Of a stretch of 41,745 bases of DNA, positions 16,641 through 25,349 are shown one piece after another. How positions within the stretch are numbered: position 1 is the stretch's first letter; every line of letters starts with the position of its first letter. The position numbers were made by a program, and so were the translations under genes. The notes below the pieces were generated by a model. It did no database searches and was not told the origin of the DNA. It saw nothing but the letters and a program-made list of their open reading frames with translations. Origin of the DNA: a bacterium (GTDB taxonomy: Bacteria; Patescibacteriota; Minisyncoccia; Phycocordibacterales; UBA10002); assembly GCA_030697445.1 (NCBI GenBank), contig JAUYPY010000030.1:1-41745 (forward strand). Reading direction: 5' to 3'.

Positions 16641-17819
16641 ATGAATACAACGACAAAAAAGAAGATTTTGTTCCTTGTCACCAAGGGAAATTGTGGCGGC
16701 GCACAGCGGTATGTGTTTGATGTTGCAACTGCTTTACCGAAAGAAAAATTTGAGGCAGTGGTTTATTGTGGAGAGGGAGATGCTTTACCTGAAAAACTTG
16801 CGGGTGCGGGAATACGATGCGCGCGCGTTCCGTCTTTGGGCCGCGAAGTCGGCTCTGCCGACTTCGCGGCATTCCGAGAAATTTTCCAACTTCTCAAAAC
16901 AGAACAGCCAGATATTTTGCATCTCAGTAGCTCAAAGGCGGCGGCACTAGGCGCGTGTGCCGCCGTACTTTATAAACAATCCCGACGCTTCGGTCGGGAC
17001 CCCGACCGCTTCACGTCGGGGCTTAAAACTATATTCACCGTCCACGGCTGGCCGTTTAACGAACCGCGTCCGTTTGTAGAGCGCGTGGCGATTTTTCTTC
17101 TCTCATGGCTTACAGCGCTCCTCTCGCACGAAGTTATCGTGATTTGCTCCGCCGACCGAAGATCGGCGGAACGGCTTCCCTTCATACACAAAAAGACGCG
17201 GCTCATTCATAACGGCATTGAACCATTTGCCGTGATGGAGCGGATTGTGGCACGCGAGGCGTTTGCGCCACACGCTTCCGCCGACACAGTGCTCATCGTT
17301 ACCATTGCAGAACTTACCAAAAACAAAGGGCTCGCACATGCGCTCCGTGCGGTTGCAACGCTTGCGCACGAACAAAATCTCCCGCCATTCCAATATGTGA
17401 TTATTGGCGAAGGCGAACTGCGCCAAGAATTGGAAAAAATAATTTCAGAAAAAAACCTTGCGAGTTTTGCGCACCTCGTGGGTTTTGTTCCTGACGCAAA
17501 AACATTGCTTTCCGGTGCCGATATTTTCATTTTGCCGTCGCTCAAAGAAGGTCTGCCATATGTTCTTCTAGAAGCTGGTGCGGCAGGCGTGCCAGTCGTC
17601 GCAACGAATGTCGGCGGCATTTCGGATATTATTTCCGATATGGAATCCGGTATGCTCATCCGAGCAAAACGCGAAAAAGAAATCGCTGACGCGCTTCGCT
17701 TTTTGCTCACCAATCACAAAAAACGCGACGCCTTCGGCGCCGCGCTCAAACAAAAAGTCTTCGCTGATTTTAGTTTTGAAAAGATGCTTGCAGCGACGAT
17801 TGCGGCATATGAATCGTAA
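16641..17819 (+). CDS. Glycosyltransferase family 4 (GT-B fold)
   Basis: A 392-residue retaining glycosyltransferase. The N-terminal domain opens FLVTKGNCGGAQRYVFDVA, the usual GT4 acceptor loop; the C-terminal domain has FQYVIIGEGELRQEL, HLVGFVPDAKTLLSGADIFI and the E-x7-E motif EGLPYVLLEAGAAGVPVVA that binds the nucleotide sugar. The donor sugar is unknown. Three palindromic in-frame insertions lie in the N-terminal half (REVGSADFAA, SRRFGRDPDRFTSG and SADRRSAER). The -10 box lies 11 bases before the ATG, so the leader is only about five bases. Confidence 0.9.
   Translation: MNTTTKKKILFLVTKGNCGGAQRYVFDVATALPKEKFEAVVYCGEGDALPEKLAGAGIRCARVPSLGREVGSADFAAFREIFQLLKTEQPDILHLSSSKAAALGACAAVLYKQSRRFGRDPDRFTSGLKTIFTVHGWPFNEPRPFVERVAIFLLSWLTALLSHEVIVICSADRRSAERLPFIHKKTRLIHNGIEPFAVMERIVAREAFAPHASADTVLIVTIAELTKNKGLAHALRAVATLAHEQNLPPFQYVIIGEGELRQELEKIISEKNLASFAHLVGFVPDAKTLLSGADIFILPSLKEGLPYVLLEAGAAGVPVVATNVGGISDIISDMESGMLIRAKREKEIADALRFLLTNHKKRDAFGAALKQKVFADFSFEKMLAATIAAYES
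16840..16870. repeat. Palindromic insertion in the glycosyltransferase gene, 1
   Basis: Thirteen-base arms GCCGCGAAGTCGG / CCGACTTCGCGGC around CTCTG. Confidence 0.7.
16980..17021. repeat. Palindromic insertion in the glycosyltransferase gene, 2
   Basis: Two neighbouring hairpins, TCCCGAC..GTCGGGA and CCCCGAC..GTCGGGG, encoding SRRFGRDPDRFTSG. Confidence 0.65.
17149..17169. repeat. Palindromic insertion in the glycosyltransferase gene, 3
   Basis: Arms CCGCCGA / TCGGCGG, encoding SADRRSAER. Confidence 0.5.
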
Positions 17820-17839
17820 AGAAACACCGTCACATCTTT

Positions 17840-18958
17840 TCACACCACCCCGACGAATTCGCTTTTTACCGACTCCTTCTGCGCCGAGCGCGCGTGGCGG
17901 CGCAGACCCATCACCATTCCAAGTGATAGAAACTCCATAAGCAAGTGCGAACCGCCGTAGGAAAGGAATGGGAGTGTTACGCCAGTCACCGGTAGGAGCC
18001 CGATATTCATACCGATATTTACTAGAAAATGCGCGGTGAAAAATACGGCGACGCCGAGCGCGAAGAGTGTCTCAAAGTTGGTTGCGCCAGCGTACGCCGC
18101 AACGAGCAGGCGCCACATCACGACACCGTAGAGCGCGAAGAGTGCGAGCGCCCCCGCAAACCCCCACTCCTCGGCAAATGCGGCAAACGAAAAGTCGGTT
18201 TGGTATTCGGGGAGAAACTTTAGGCGCGACTGCGTGCCGTACCCGACCCCCTTGCCGAACGCCTCGCCGGAACCCACCGCAATCATTGACTGTAGCGCGT
18301 TGTATCCGCTCCCGCGCGCGTCCGCAAGCGGATGGATAAAATTAATGACGCGCGCTTTCTGATAATCCGAAAATACAAAAAACCACAACCCCGCAAACGA
18401 GAGAGCGCCGAGCGTGAACACGAACGCGATGTGCTTTTTGGAAATTCCGGAAAGCGACACCATGCCGAGCCACACGAGAAAGACAATCACGGCGGAACCG
18501 AAATCCGGTTGAATCAAAAGAAGTCCGAACAGAAAAAGCGCATACGCGCCAGACACAGCAATGTGCCGAATGTGTGCAATTTCAATATGACGGCGAGAAA
18601 AATATTTTGCGAGAAGTATAATGAGCGCCAACTTTGCAAACTCAACCGGTTGGAAAGAAAATGCGCCAAAATCAAACCAGCTCTGTGCGCCTTTAATCGT
18701 CGCTCCAGAAATCGCCACTATGGACAAGAGCAGGACGGAAGCGAGATACGCGCCGAACGCGAAGCGCGTTCGGCGCGAAAAACGCCAGTCAACGAACGAT
18801 GCGGCAAAAAACGCGACGACTGAAATGCAGAGCCAGATAATTTGCCGAGAGAAAAAACGCTCATCTCCGCCAAACGATGCCAAAACCGAAAGCCCGGCAA
18901 GAGTAAGCGGGATCGTTGCGCCGAAAAGTATCCAGTCAATTGCTGTTCCTTTGCGCAT
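17840..18958 (-). CDS. rodA: Rod shape-determining protein RodA / SEDS glycan polymerase
   Basis: RodA polymerises peptidoglycan glycan strands during cell elongation. The 372-residue protein has about ten TM helices, and SEDS family signatures: GAQSWFDFGAFSFQPVEFAKLA, LLIQPDFGSA, GSGYNALQSMIAVGSG, FLPEYQTDFSFAAFAEEWGF, and VTGVTLPFLSYGGS near the C-terminus. FtsW is the alternative, but the sequence FLPEYQTDFSFA and short length fit RodA better. It begins 5 bases after a membrane-anchored protein gene ends, so the two form an operon. It converges with the glycosyltransferase, 20 bases apart. Confidence 0.93.
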   Translation of the reverse strand: MRKGTAIDWILFGATIPLTLAGLSVLASFGGDERFFSRQIIWLCISVVAFFAASFVDWRFSRRTRFAFGAYLASVLLLSIVAISGATIKGAQSWFDFGAFSFQPVEFAKLALIILLAKYFSRRHIEIAHIRHIAVSGAYALFLFGLLLIQPDFGSAVIVFLVWLGMVSLSGISKKHIAFVFTLGALSFAGLWFFVFSDYQKARVINFIHPLADARGSGYNALQSMIAVGSGEAFGKGVGYGTQSRLKFLPEYQTDFSFAAFAEEWGFAGALALFALYGVVMWRLLVAAYAGATNFETLFALGVAVFFTAHFLVNIGMNIGLLPVTGVTLPFLSYGGSHLLMEFLSLGMVMGLRRHARSAQKESVKSEFVGVV

Positions 18959-18963
18959 ATAAA

Positions 18964-19722
18964 TTACCGGACGGCGCGCGCCGCGGTCAGTACTTCAGCG
19001 CGCACGGGAGTGCGCGCAAACGGCGCGCGCCATACAAAGGAAATTGGTGTGGGGGCACCCGCGCGGATCTGTTCCGCTATGGTCTGTGACGCTCCCACGG
19101 CGTTTCCATCTGCATCATATAAAATCGCAACGGCAGTTGCGCCGACTTGGCTTTTCAGTGCTGTTGTCAATTCTGCTTGAACGCGCGGTTGGGAAACGAT
19201 AGAAAATTGCAATCGTTCCACGCGCACGGCGTCCAAAGCCAACACATCGCGGCGCCATACAATCGGCGCGGTGCGCTCAAACGATGCGCGCACCGGTATG
19301 CGCTCGCCGACAAAAAGATTTGGGGCAAATACGGCGAATGTTCCATTGGGAGGAATGAGCGCGGTTACGCGCTTTTCTGCAACCAAAAGCCCGACAGAAT
19401 CATAGACCTTTACCTGATACGGCGCTTCAAAGGCACCGGCACTTTTATTCGGATTTTCTGCATATAACACTGCGCTCGCAATACCACCGCCTTCCGAAAA
19501 TACCCTTTGCCAAATGGTGCGCGGCTCGCCCGCTGTGTTCGGACAAAGTAGCGCGCACACGCCTCCGCAGTCCGTACCTGTTTCCGCGCCGTTTTGCCTT
19601 CCGTCAAAACACGAAGACCCGCGAATTGTGCGCGACAAAAATGGAACGCTGACAACCAACACAAAAAACAGCGCAACGATTCCGCCGTAGGTAAGTTGTC
19701 TTTTTCTAGCCCATGATAGCAT
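18964..19722 (-). CDS. Membrane-anchored protein with Cys-rich motif, unknown function
   Basis: A 252-residue protein with an N-terminal anchor (about 12-30) followed at once by SSCFDGRQNGAETGTDCGGV then CALLC, a Cys-rich Asp/Gly motif that could bind calcium or form disulfides outside the cell. The rest is beta-rich, with repeats of segments such as YQVKVYDSVGLLVAEKRV, and likely forms two immunoglobulin-like domains. I recall similar proteins in Parcubacteria as conserved hypotheticals next to rodA. It heads the rodA operon. Its TATACT box (19729-19734) lies six bases before the ATG, implying a leaderless mRNA. Confidence 0.7.
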   Translation of the reverse strand: MLSWARKRQLTYGGIVALFFVLVVSVPFLSRTIRGSSCFDGRQNGAETGTDCGGVCALLCPNTAGEPRTIWQRVFSEGGGIASAVLYAENPNKSAGAFEAPYQVKVYDSVGLLVAEKRVTALIPPNGTFAVFAPNLFVGERIPVRASFERTAPIVWRRDVLALDAVRVERLQFSIVSQPRVQAELTTALKSQVGATAVAILYDADGNAVGASQTIAEQIRAGAPTPISFVWRAPFARTPVRAEVLTAARAVR

Positions 19723-19728
19723 GGGAAT

Positions 19729-19734
19729 AGTATA
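19729..19734 (-). promoter_or_regulatory. -10 box of the rodA operon
   Basis: TATACT six bases from the start codon of the membrane-anchored protein gene; transcription would start at the ATG itself. Confidence 0.55.
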
Positions 19735-19754
19735 CTAAAAATCAAGTACTTTGT

Positions 19755-19865
<111 letters not shown>

Positions 19866-19887
19866 GCATAATACTCGATACGAAAAA

Positions 19888-19914
19888 AATCAATCAATGG
19901 TAAAAAGCAGAACT
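19888..19914 (-). other. 23S precursor processing stem, 3' half
   Basis: AATCAATGGTAAAAAGCAGAACTAAA on the plus strand is the reverse complement of 24551-24577 beyond the other end of the 23S gene, forming a ~26-bp stem. Confidence 0.8.
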
Positions 19915-20047
19915 AAAGGGTTACTTGTTTCCAGACAGGGTCGTCCGATTAGTACGCCTCGGCTAAGCGCATTGCTGCGCGTACACCTAGCGCCTATCAA
20001 CGTCGTAATCTCCGACGGGACTGATAACGATTCCTTATCTTGGGGTT

Positions 20048-20080
<33 letters not shown>

Positions 20081-20159
20081 GTTCCGAACATAGCTACCCG
20101 ACGATGCCCTTGGCAGGACAGCCGGTACACCAGAGGTCCGTTCATTTTGGTCCTCTCGT

Positions 20160-20930
20160 CACATATTCACTTATCACTAAGTGTGCAGACTATATCTTCA
20201 CCCTGCGTCGCTTCACACGAAAGCAGGGGTCGGCGTATTATGGCGCCTATTACAGCACCATCTTCATACCAACATGGTGTTGGTATTCCAGTCGTTACGG
20301 GGTCAAATCTAACATCTTGCGTAATTCTTTTTTTGTCTTTTTTTTCTTTGTTACATAATTCTCACCCTGAATAACAAGAATAAAACTAAGTATTCGCGTT
20401 AATTGCACCTTTGTAAGGCGTTGTAGTTCCGTGTTACTCAATAATTGAGCGGCGGAATAGAGCGCTTTCGCTTGTAATTTTTTAAATCGGATAAACGGAA
20501 GTAGTGCGTGTAGAATATCTCGCACCTGCTTGAAGCCGTTCACTCGCAGTTCTGTCATTCCGTCGTTTCTGCGACAAATGTATCCAATTCCAATTTTTTC
20601 ACGAATCCAATAGAGATCATGCTCATGCCGCGTGTCTTGATAAAAACACACGGTACACATAAATCTCTTTTTCAATCGCCCATCTTTTCTCTTTTTGATT
20701 TGAAGCATTAAGCTTCCATCTCCATCGAGAAAACCGGCGATATATGCAAGATCAGTTTTAGATCGACTTCCCACGGTATTGTCTTAATTATTTTCTGGTC
20801 CTCAAGTATATTGTACCATCGCTTTTGAACCATTCAAAGCGGTGGTTATCAACAGACCGAAAAAAACAAAGATTTCACCGTTATTAGCCGCATTGTCATC
20901 GCGAATTACTTCGCGAAGTAGCAATACTTT
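20160..20930 (-). other. Group I intron 1 in 23S, sarcin-ricin loop (about L2656)
   Basis: The exons join as CTTAGT-like TTTTTAGT + ACGAGAGGACC, restoring the conserved loop. The intron ends with G, the 5' exon with U. Core elements in the RNA: P element ACCGTGGGAAGTC (around 20765-20783), R-like GACCCCGTAACGACT (around 20300), S element GAAGATATAGTC (20189-20200). GGCTAATAA near the 5' end can pair with exon TTAGT as the guide. It carries a LAGLIDADG endonuclease frame. Confidence 0.88.
20295..20774 (-). CDS. LAGLIDADG homing endonuclease in 23S intron 1
   Basis: A 159-residue single-motif endonuclease. The motif is YIAGFLDGDGSLML near 11-24, followed by the expected alpha/beta half (FMCTVCFYQDTRHEHDLYWI, ELRVNGFKQVRDILHAL, FIRFKKLQAKALYSA). 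Single-motif enzymes act as homodimers and cut intronless 23S alleles to spread the intron. It starts with GTG at 20774, inside the P core element of the intron, so coding and ribozyme sequences overlap. No internal stop codons, so likely active. Confidence 0.9.
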   Translation of the reverse strand: MGSRSKTDLAYIAGFLDGDGSLMLQIKKRKDGRLKKRFMCTVCFYQDTRHEHDLYWIREKIGIGYICRRNDGMTELRVNGFKQVRDILHALLPFIRFKKLQAKALYSAAQLLSNTELQRLTKVQLTRILSFILVIQGENYVTKKKKTKKELRKMLDLTP

Positions 20931-21256
20931 ACTAAAAATGACTCCCCTCAAGAATCTGCGCCTGCAGTAGATAGGAGACCAACCTGTCTCACGACGGTCT
21001 GAACCCAGCTCACGTAACTTTTTAAATGGCGAACAGCCATACCCTTGGAAGCTTCTCCACCTCCGGGATAAGTTGAGCCGACATCGCTGTCGGATTTTTC
21101 TGCGATTACTCGCAGGATCGGACTATATCTTCATCCAACTTTTACAAGATTGGAGCTCGGTGTGTTAGCGGAAGTTAGAACTTCCACTCCATTCCTTTCG
21201 GAATAAGTCTCTACGGGGTCAATCTACTCATATTTTTTGGGTCAAATAATATATAT

Positions 21257-21285
21257 TTGACAATTCAAAACGCTTATAGTATCTT
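21257..21285 (+). promoter_or_regulatory. Promoter of the antisense gene inside intron 2
   Basis: TTGACA (21257-21262), 17-base spacer, TATCTT (21280-21285), facing opposite to the 23S transcript. Confidence 0.7.
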
Positions 21286-21311
21286 TCCTCTGGAAATAGA
21301 GAAAGGATTCT

Positions 21312-21503
21312 ATGGAAAAAATTGTTAACGTTCTTCTCGCGTTTGGATTCGTTATCTTGTGGTTCGCCGTGTGTATCTTTATACTGTTGCTTCAGACTGA
21401 AATGTACAAAATCCTTATCAGGAAGTTGTCATCGCACATCGTTAAGAAGTTGCGACTAGAGGAAAGTCTCGCACTTCTCCAAAGCATGATCAAGAAAGAT
21501 TAA
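21312..21503 (+). CDS. Small single-TM protein encoded antisense within 23S intron 2
   Basis: A 63-residue protein: one TM helix (VLLAFGFVILWFAVCIFILL, about 7-27) and a cytoplasmic amphipathic helix rich in Lys and Leu (KILIRKLSSHIVKKLRLEES). It has a full gene kit: promoter 21257-21285, ribosome binding site AGAGAAAGGA 5 bases before ATG, and a terminator at 21522-21552. It lies in an intron loop, the place where homing endonucleases usually sit. Not recognised; small toxins, phage-type or signalling peptides are possible. Confidence 0.7.
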   Translation: MEKIVNVLLAFGFVILWFAVCIFILLLQTEMYKILIRKLSSHIVKKLRLEESLALLQSMIKKD

Positions 21504-21521
21504 CGAATTTTTATTTCTCAC

Positions 21522-21552
21522 ACACTCCCCTAAAAAGGAGTGTCTTTTTTTC
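21522..21552 (+). terminator. Terminator of the antisense intron gene
   Basis: ACACTCC / GGAGTGT stem, eight-base loop, then CTTTTTTTT on the plus strand. Confidence 0.8.
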
Positions 21553-22279
21553 CCAAAAATCTGAATAGATGACTTCCCACGGTATTGTCCATATTTTACC
21601 ATACGGAGTCCACCGTTATAAACCAAGTTTTTTGTTCTGGCACACCAGCTCCTACACTGAATTGCCAAAACGGCTGAATACCATTGCTGGTATGGCACCC
21701 CGATGTGTTAAGGTGCCGAACTCCGCCGCCGATTAGGACTCTTAGGCGGAACTAGCCTGTTATCCCCGGAGTAGCTTTTAGCAGATGATCTCTGGCCGCG
21801 TCTAACGCGTACCATCGGTTCACTATGCCCCGCTTTCGCGTCTGCTCGGCTCTGACGCCTCACAGTTAAGCCAGCTTTTGCCATTGCACTATCGGCACGG
21901 TTTCCATTCGCGCCTAGCTGACCTTGATGGGCTCCTTTGTTACTTTTTAAAAGGATAGCGCCCCACTAAAACTGCCCCCCAGGTACTGTCTCTCGCGCGT
22001 TTGGCGCGCGAGGTTAGCATGCATATTTTTAAAGAGCGGTGTTTCATCGACGGATCCATCCCGCCCGAGAGCGGGACTTCAAATCCTACCGCCTACGCTA
22101 CGCATCAAAAAAATGCAGGCAATACCAAGATACAGTAAAGCTTCCGGGGTCTTTTCGTCTAACTGCAGGTAACCGGCATCTTCACCGGTATTGTATTTTC
22201 ACCGAGCGAGTCTCCGAGACAGTTGCCCAGACGTGACACTATTCAACGCGCGGGAACTTACCCCGCAAGGAATTGCGCT

Positions 22280-22486
22280 CTTCTATTCCTATAAAGAAGG
22301 ACTATGTCTTCATCCTTCGACTTCGTTCAGGATAAATCCCGAAGAAATCTAGGGAGCGCGGCGTATAGTCTCTTGGAGCCGCGTGTACGCTTTGCATTAC
22401 TGCAAAGTAAGGTAGCTTTTGCGTTTTCAACATCGGCATACAATCGTCCCAATCCTTTCCGAAACGAATTTTACTTCGCATCGGAA
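22280..22486 (-). other. Group I intron 3 in 23S, L1931, without ORF
   Basis: Exons CCTAAGGT + AGCGCAATTCC match the conserved 1930 region of 23S. The intron is only 207 nt and ends with G. R-like CCAAGAGACTATACGCCG and S element GATGAAGACATAGTCC (22302-22317) are visible. A copy of the CTTCGACTTCGTTCAGGAT palindromic repeat lies at about 22315-22334. The exact 5' splice site pairing was less clear than for intron 2. Confidence 0.8.
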
Positions 22487-23970
22487 ACCTTAGGACGATT
22501 ATAGTTATCGCCGACATTCACCAGGGCTTATATCAGTCACCACTCCATCTTGCGACAAAGCAACGCCGATATTTGACCTTCTGGCATTGGTCAAGTGTCA
22601 CCCCCTATACATCCTCTTACGAGTTCGCAGGGAGCTGTGTTTTTGATAAACAGTCGCCAGGCAGACTTTAGTTGTAGCCCCTCTTGCGAGGGGCAAGCAA
22701 TATCCCTAAGTTACTGCTGCTTTTTTGCCGAGTTCCTTGGAGACCTCTCACTCGTTCGCCTTACTCTACTCGAGCTGACCACCTGTGTCGGTTTGCGGTA
22801 CGGTCGCGTCGCGTTTAATTTTAGAAGTTTTTCTTGAAAGACGGCTCCTTCAGATTTGCGATGGCCGAAGCCAACACATTTTCACAACGCTTGGAAATCG
22901 CATTGAAGCGAGGACTCCGGATTTTCCTGGAATCCTTCCTTATGTTGCAAACGACAAATCCAATAATGCGCCTGAAGTACTCATCTTCGTCACTTCGTCA
23001 AAACGCGCCGCGGTCACGGAATATTAACCGTGTGTCCATCGCCTCCGGCGTTCGCCATCGGCTAAGGCCCGACTAACCCTCCTCTGACAATCATTGAGGA
23101 GGAAACCTCGGTCTTTCGGCGTGCGGGTTTCTCGCCCGCATTGTGGTTACTTGTGCCAACATTCTTACTTCGCAACGCTCCACCGTGGCTCACGCCTTCG
23201 GCTTCACTGCAGATGCGAATACTCTCCTACCGCGCTCCGACTTTCTTGCGAAAGTCGGAGCACCCTCAGTTTCGGTACCATGCTTTAGCCCCGATCATCT
23301 TCGGTGCGGAATCTCTCGATGAGTGAGCTGTTACGCTTTCTTTAAATGATGGCTGCTTCTAAGCCTACATCCTCACTGTTTGAGAAATACCACTTCCTTA
23401 CGATGCACTGAGCATGGATTTAGGGACCTTAACTGGAGATCCGGGCTCTTCCCCTTTTGACCGGTGGAGCTTAGCCCCCACGGTCTAACTGCTGCGCTTT
23501 AACTTTTGGTATTCGGAGTTTGATAGGTTGAGCGGTCTTTCGACCTGTCCCGACCTTCCAGTGCTCTACCCCCAAAAGGAACACGCAACGCTAACCCTAA
23601 AGCTATTTCGGAGAGAACCAGCTATTACCAAATTCGATTAGCTTTTCACTCCTTGCCACAAGTCATCGCAGAGTATTGCACAGCTCTAGCGTTCGGGCCT
23701 CCCTTCGACTTTCGTCGAAGTTCACCCTGCTCATGGCAAGCTCATCTGGCTTCGGGTCCCAAAGAGAGAGCGCGTCCGCCTTGCGGCGGACTACGCGCTA
23801 TTAACACTCGCTTTCGCTACGCCTCCGCCCTTGTTTAAGGGGCTTAGACAAGCTCTCTCCCTGGACTCGTTGGCTCATTCTTCAATAGGCACGCTACAAC
23901 GGAGCAAGCTCCGCCGTAACTCTTTGTAAGCATACGGTTTCAGGTCTATTTCACCGCCCTCATCGGGCTG

Positions 23971-24010
<40 letters not shown>

Positions 24011-24550
24011 TTGAAAGATATTTAGCCTTGCCGGTTAGTTCCGGCGGATTCCCCCAAGGTATTCGTGTCTTGAGGTACTCAAGGACAAAGACAAGAAAGA
24101 TTGTTTGTTTTCGTGTACGGGACTATCACCCTCTGGGGTGCTTCTTTCCAGAAGCTTCCACTAACAAACGGTTTTGTAACTTTCCTCTCGATAAATCGAG
24201 ACATCTCTGCCTTACAACTGCACTTCGTTCTTGCGAACAAAATACTCTAGGCTTCTGCGCGTTCGCTCGCCGCTACTGACGCAATACCAATTGGTTTCTT
24301 TTCCTCCGGGTACTGAAATGTTTTACTTCCCCGGGTGTGCTCTCCGACTTTCGTCGGAGTCTCGCGGTTTTACTCGCGAGGGGTTTCCCCATTCGGACAT
24401 CTTCGGATCAAAGGTTGCTCGGCACCTCCCCGAAGCGTATCGCCGCTACGCCGCGTCCTTCATCGCTCTTTCAAGCCAAGGCATCCACCGTACGCCCTTG
24501 TTTCCTATCCGGAAACATGTAACCCTGCCCCGACTTTGCGTCGGGGCATT

Positions 24551-24577
24551 TTAGTTCTGCTTTTTACCATTGATTTA
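24551..24577 (-). other. 23S precursor processing stem, 5' half
   Basis: TTTAGTTCTGCTTTTTACCA continuing ATTGATTT, complementary to 19888-19914. Confidence 0.8.
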
Positions 24578-24586
24578 CTACCCGCG

Positions 24587-24805
24587 CGCCATACAATCCG
24601 GCGCGCGGTGAACTTACACTCCCGTCTGCTTTAAGACCCCTCAAAGCGACGGACTGCAATTTTCAAAAAACATTCGTGCGGTCTTGCGAAAAAGAAAAAC
24701 ACCCGTCTTTTCTAAAACGGGTGTTTTTGGCTGGCTCAAAAAAGCCGGTCAATTTCTCCGCTTTAAAAAAAGTTTATTGGGGTTCAACATATATGGAATA
24801 CAGGC
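24587..24805 (-). promoter_or_regulatory. 23S-5S leader with internal terminator-like hairpin
   Basis: The ~255-base leader between promoter and 23S holds GCGCGCC/GGCGCGC (24587-24610), and a hairpin at 24695-24728 with arms AAAACACCCGT / ACGGGTGTTTT followed by a T-rich tract on the minus strand. This is a full intrinsic terminator shape in front of the 23S gene, suggesting attenuation or antitermination. Otherwise nothing is seen here. Confidence 0.6.
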
Positions 24806-24833
24806 AGTATAGCCGAAGCAAAAATCCTGTCAA
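24806..24833 (-). promoter_or_regulatory. 23S-5S rRNA promoter
   Basis: TTGACA (24828-24833), 16-base spacer, TATACT (24806-24811). Confidence 0.8.
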
Positions 24834-24958
24834 CCTCGTTAGAAGCGGAATAGGTACAAACTGTTTATAACTCCCGTAATCCATACATACAAAAACGCAG
24901 TAACCCGTGCGCTGTTTTGCTGCTTCCAGTGGTGTCAAATGCCTGTACGGTATTAAAA

Positions 24959-24988
24959 AAGCCCCGCTCGATAAATCGAACGGGGCTT
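24959..24988 (-). terminator. Terminator of the 105-aa gene
   Basis: AAGCCCCG / CGGGGCTT stem followed by TTTTTT on the minus strand. The ~120 bases between this and the 23S promoter hold no gene that I can see. Confidence 0.8.
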
Positions 24989-25007
24989 AATGGAACACAA
25001 CAAGAAG

Positions 25008-25325
25008 TTAGGCACTAACTTTTTCCAGATGCGGACTCTTGGTTCTTTTTTTTCCTTTTTTACCGAGGTGGTTGAGTTGAGATTTTGTTTGTTGGGTTTT
25101 TTGCAAACCCAACCGTTGTCTTGCTTCTTCCAAGCTGGAACCAAAAACACTCATCTCAACTGTTGAGTAGAGCATCGCCGAAACTTCCGGTAATCTTTCT
25201 TTGATGTTTTCCAGCAAAGACACAAGATAAACTTCCGGATATTCTCCGGCAAGTTTTCCGTATACTTCGTTGTTTAACCGGCTAAACACTTCTTGCACGA
25301 GTTTCTTTATTTCAGGGTGAATCAT
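25008..25325 (-). CDS. Hypothetical protein (105 aa)
   Basis: Not recognised. Mainly alpha-helical, beginning MIHPEIKKLVQEVFSRLNNE, with a basic C-terminal tail (KKGKKRTKSPHLEKVSA) that suggests nucleic acid binding. GAAAGGA lies before the ATG. It follows the 262-aa gene by 24 bases and ends in a strong terminator, so the two are probably one accessory operon. Confidence 0.6.
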   Translation of the reverse strand: MIHPEIKKLVQEVFSRLNNEVYGKLAGEYPEVYLVSLLENIKERLPEVSAMLYSTVEMSVFGSSLEEARQRLGLQKTQQTKSQLNHLGKKGKKRTKSPHLEKVSA

Positions 25326-25349
25326 ATTATTTTTCCTTTCATTTCTGGG

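Larger units (their letters stand above)
21087..21710 (-). other. Group I intron 2 in 23S, peptidyl transferase centre (L2500)
   Basis: 5' exon GGCACCT and intron guide GGGGTGCC (near 21695-21703) form a perfect P1 with the conserved U-G pair at the splice site. The 3' end ACAG|CGATGTCGGCTC gives the terminal G. P element GTGGGAAGTC (21571-21589, 19 bases identical with intron 1), R-like GACCCCGTAGAGACT, and S GAAGATATAGTCC (21121-21133) are present. It has no endonuclease; it carries a gene on the opposite strand. Confidence 0.9.

Noticed and set aside
18280..18325. HPLADARGSGYN in RodA as another palindromic insertion
   Set aside because: SEDS proteins normally have D-x-x-GSGYN here, so most of it is native sequence.
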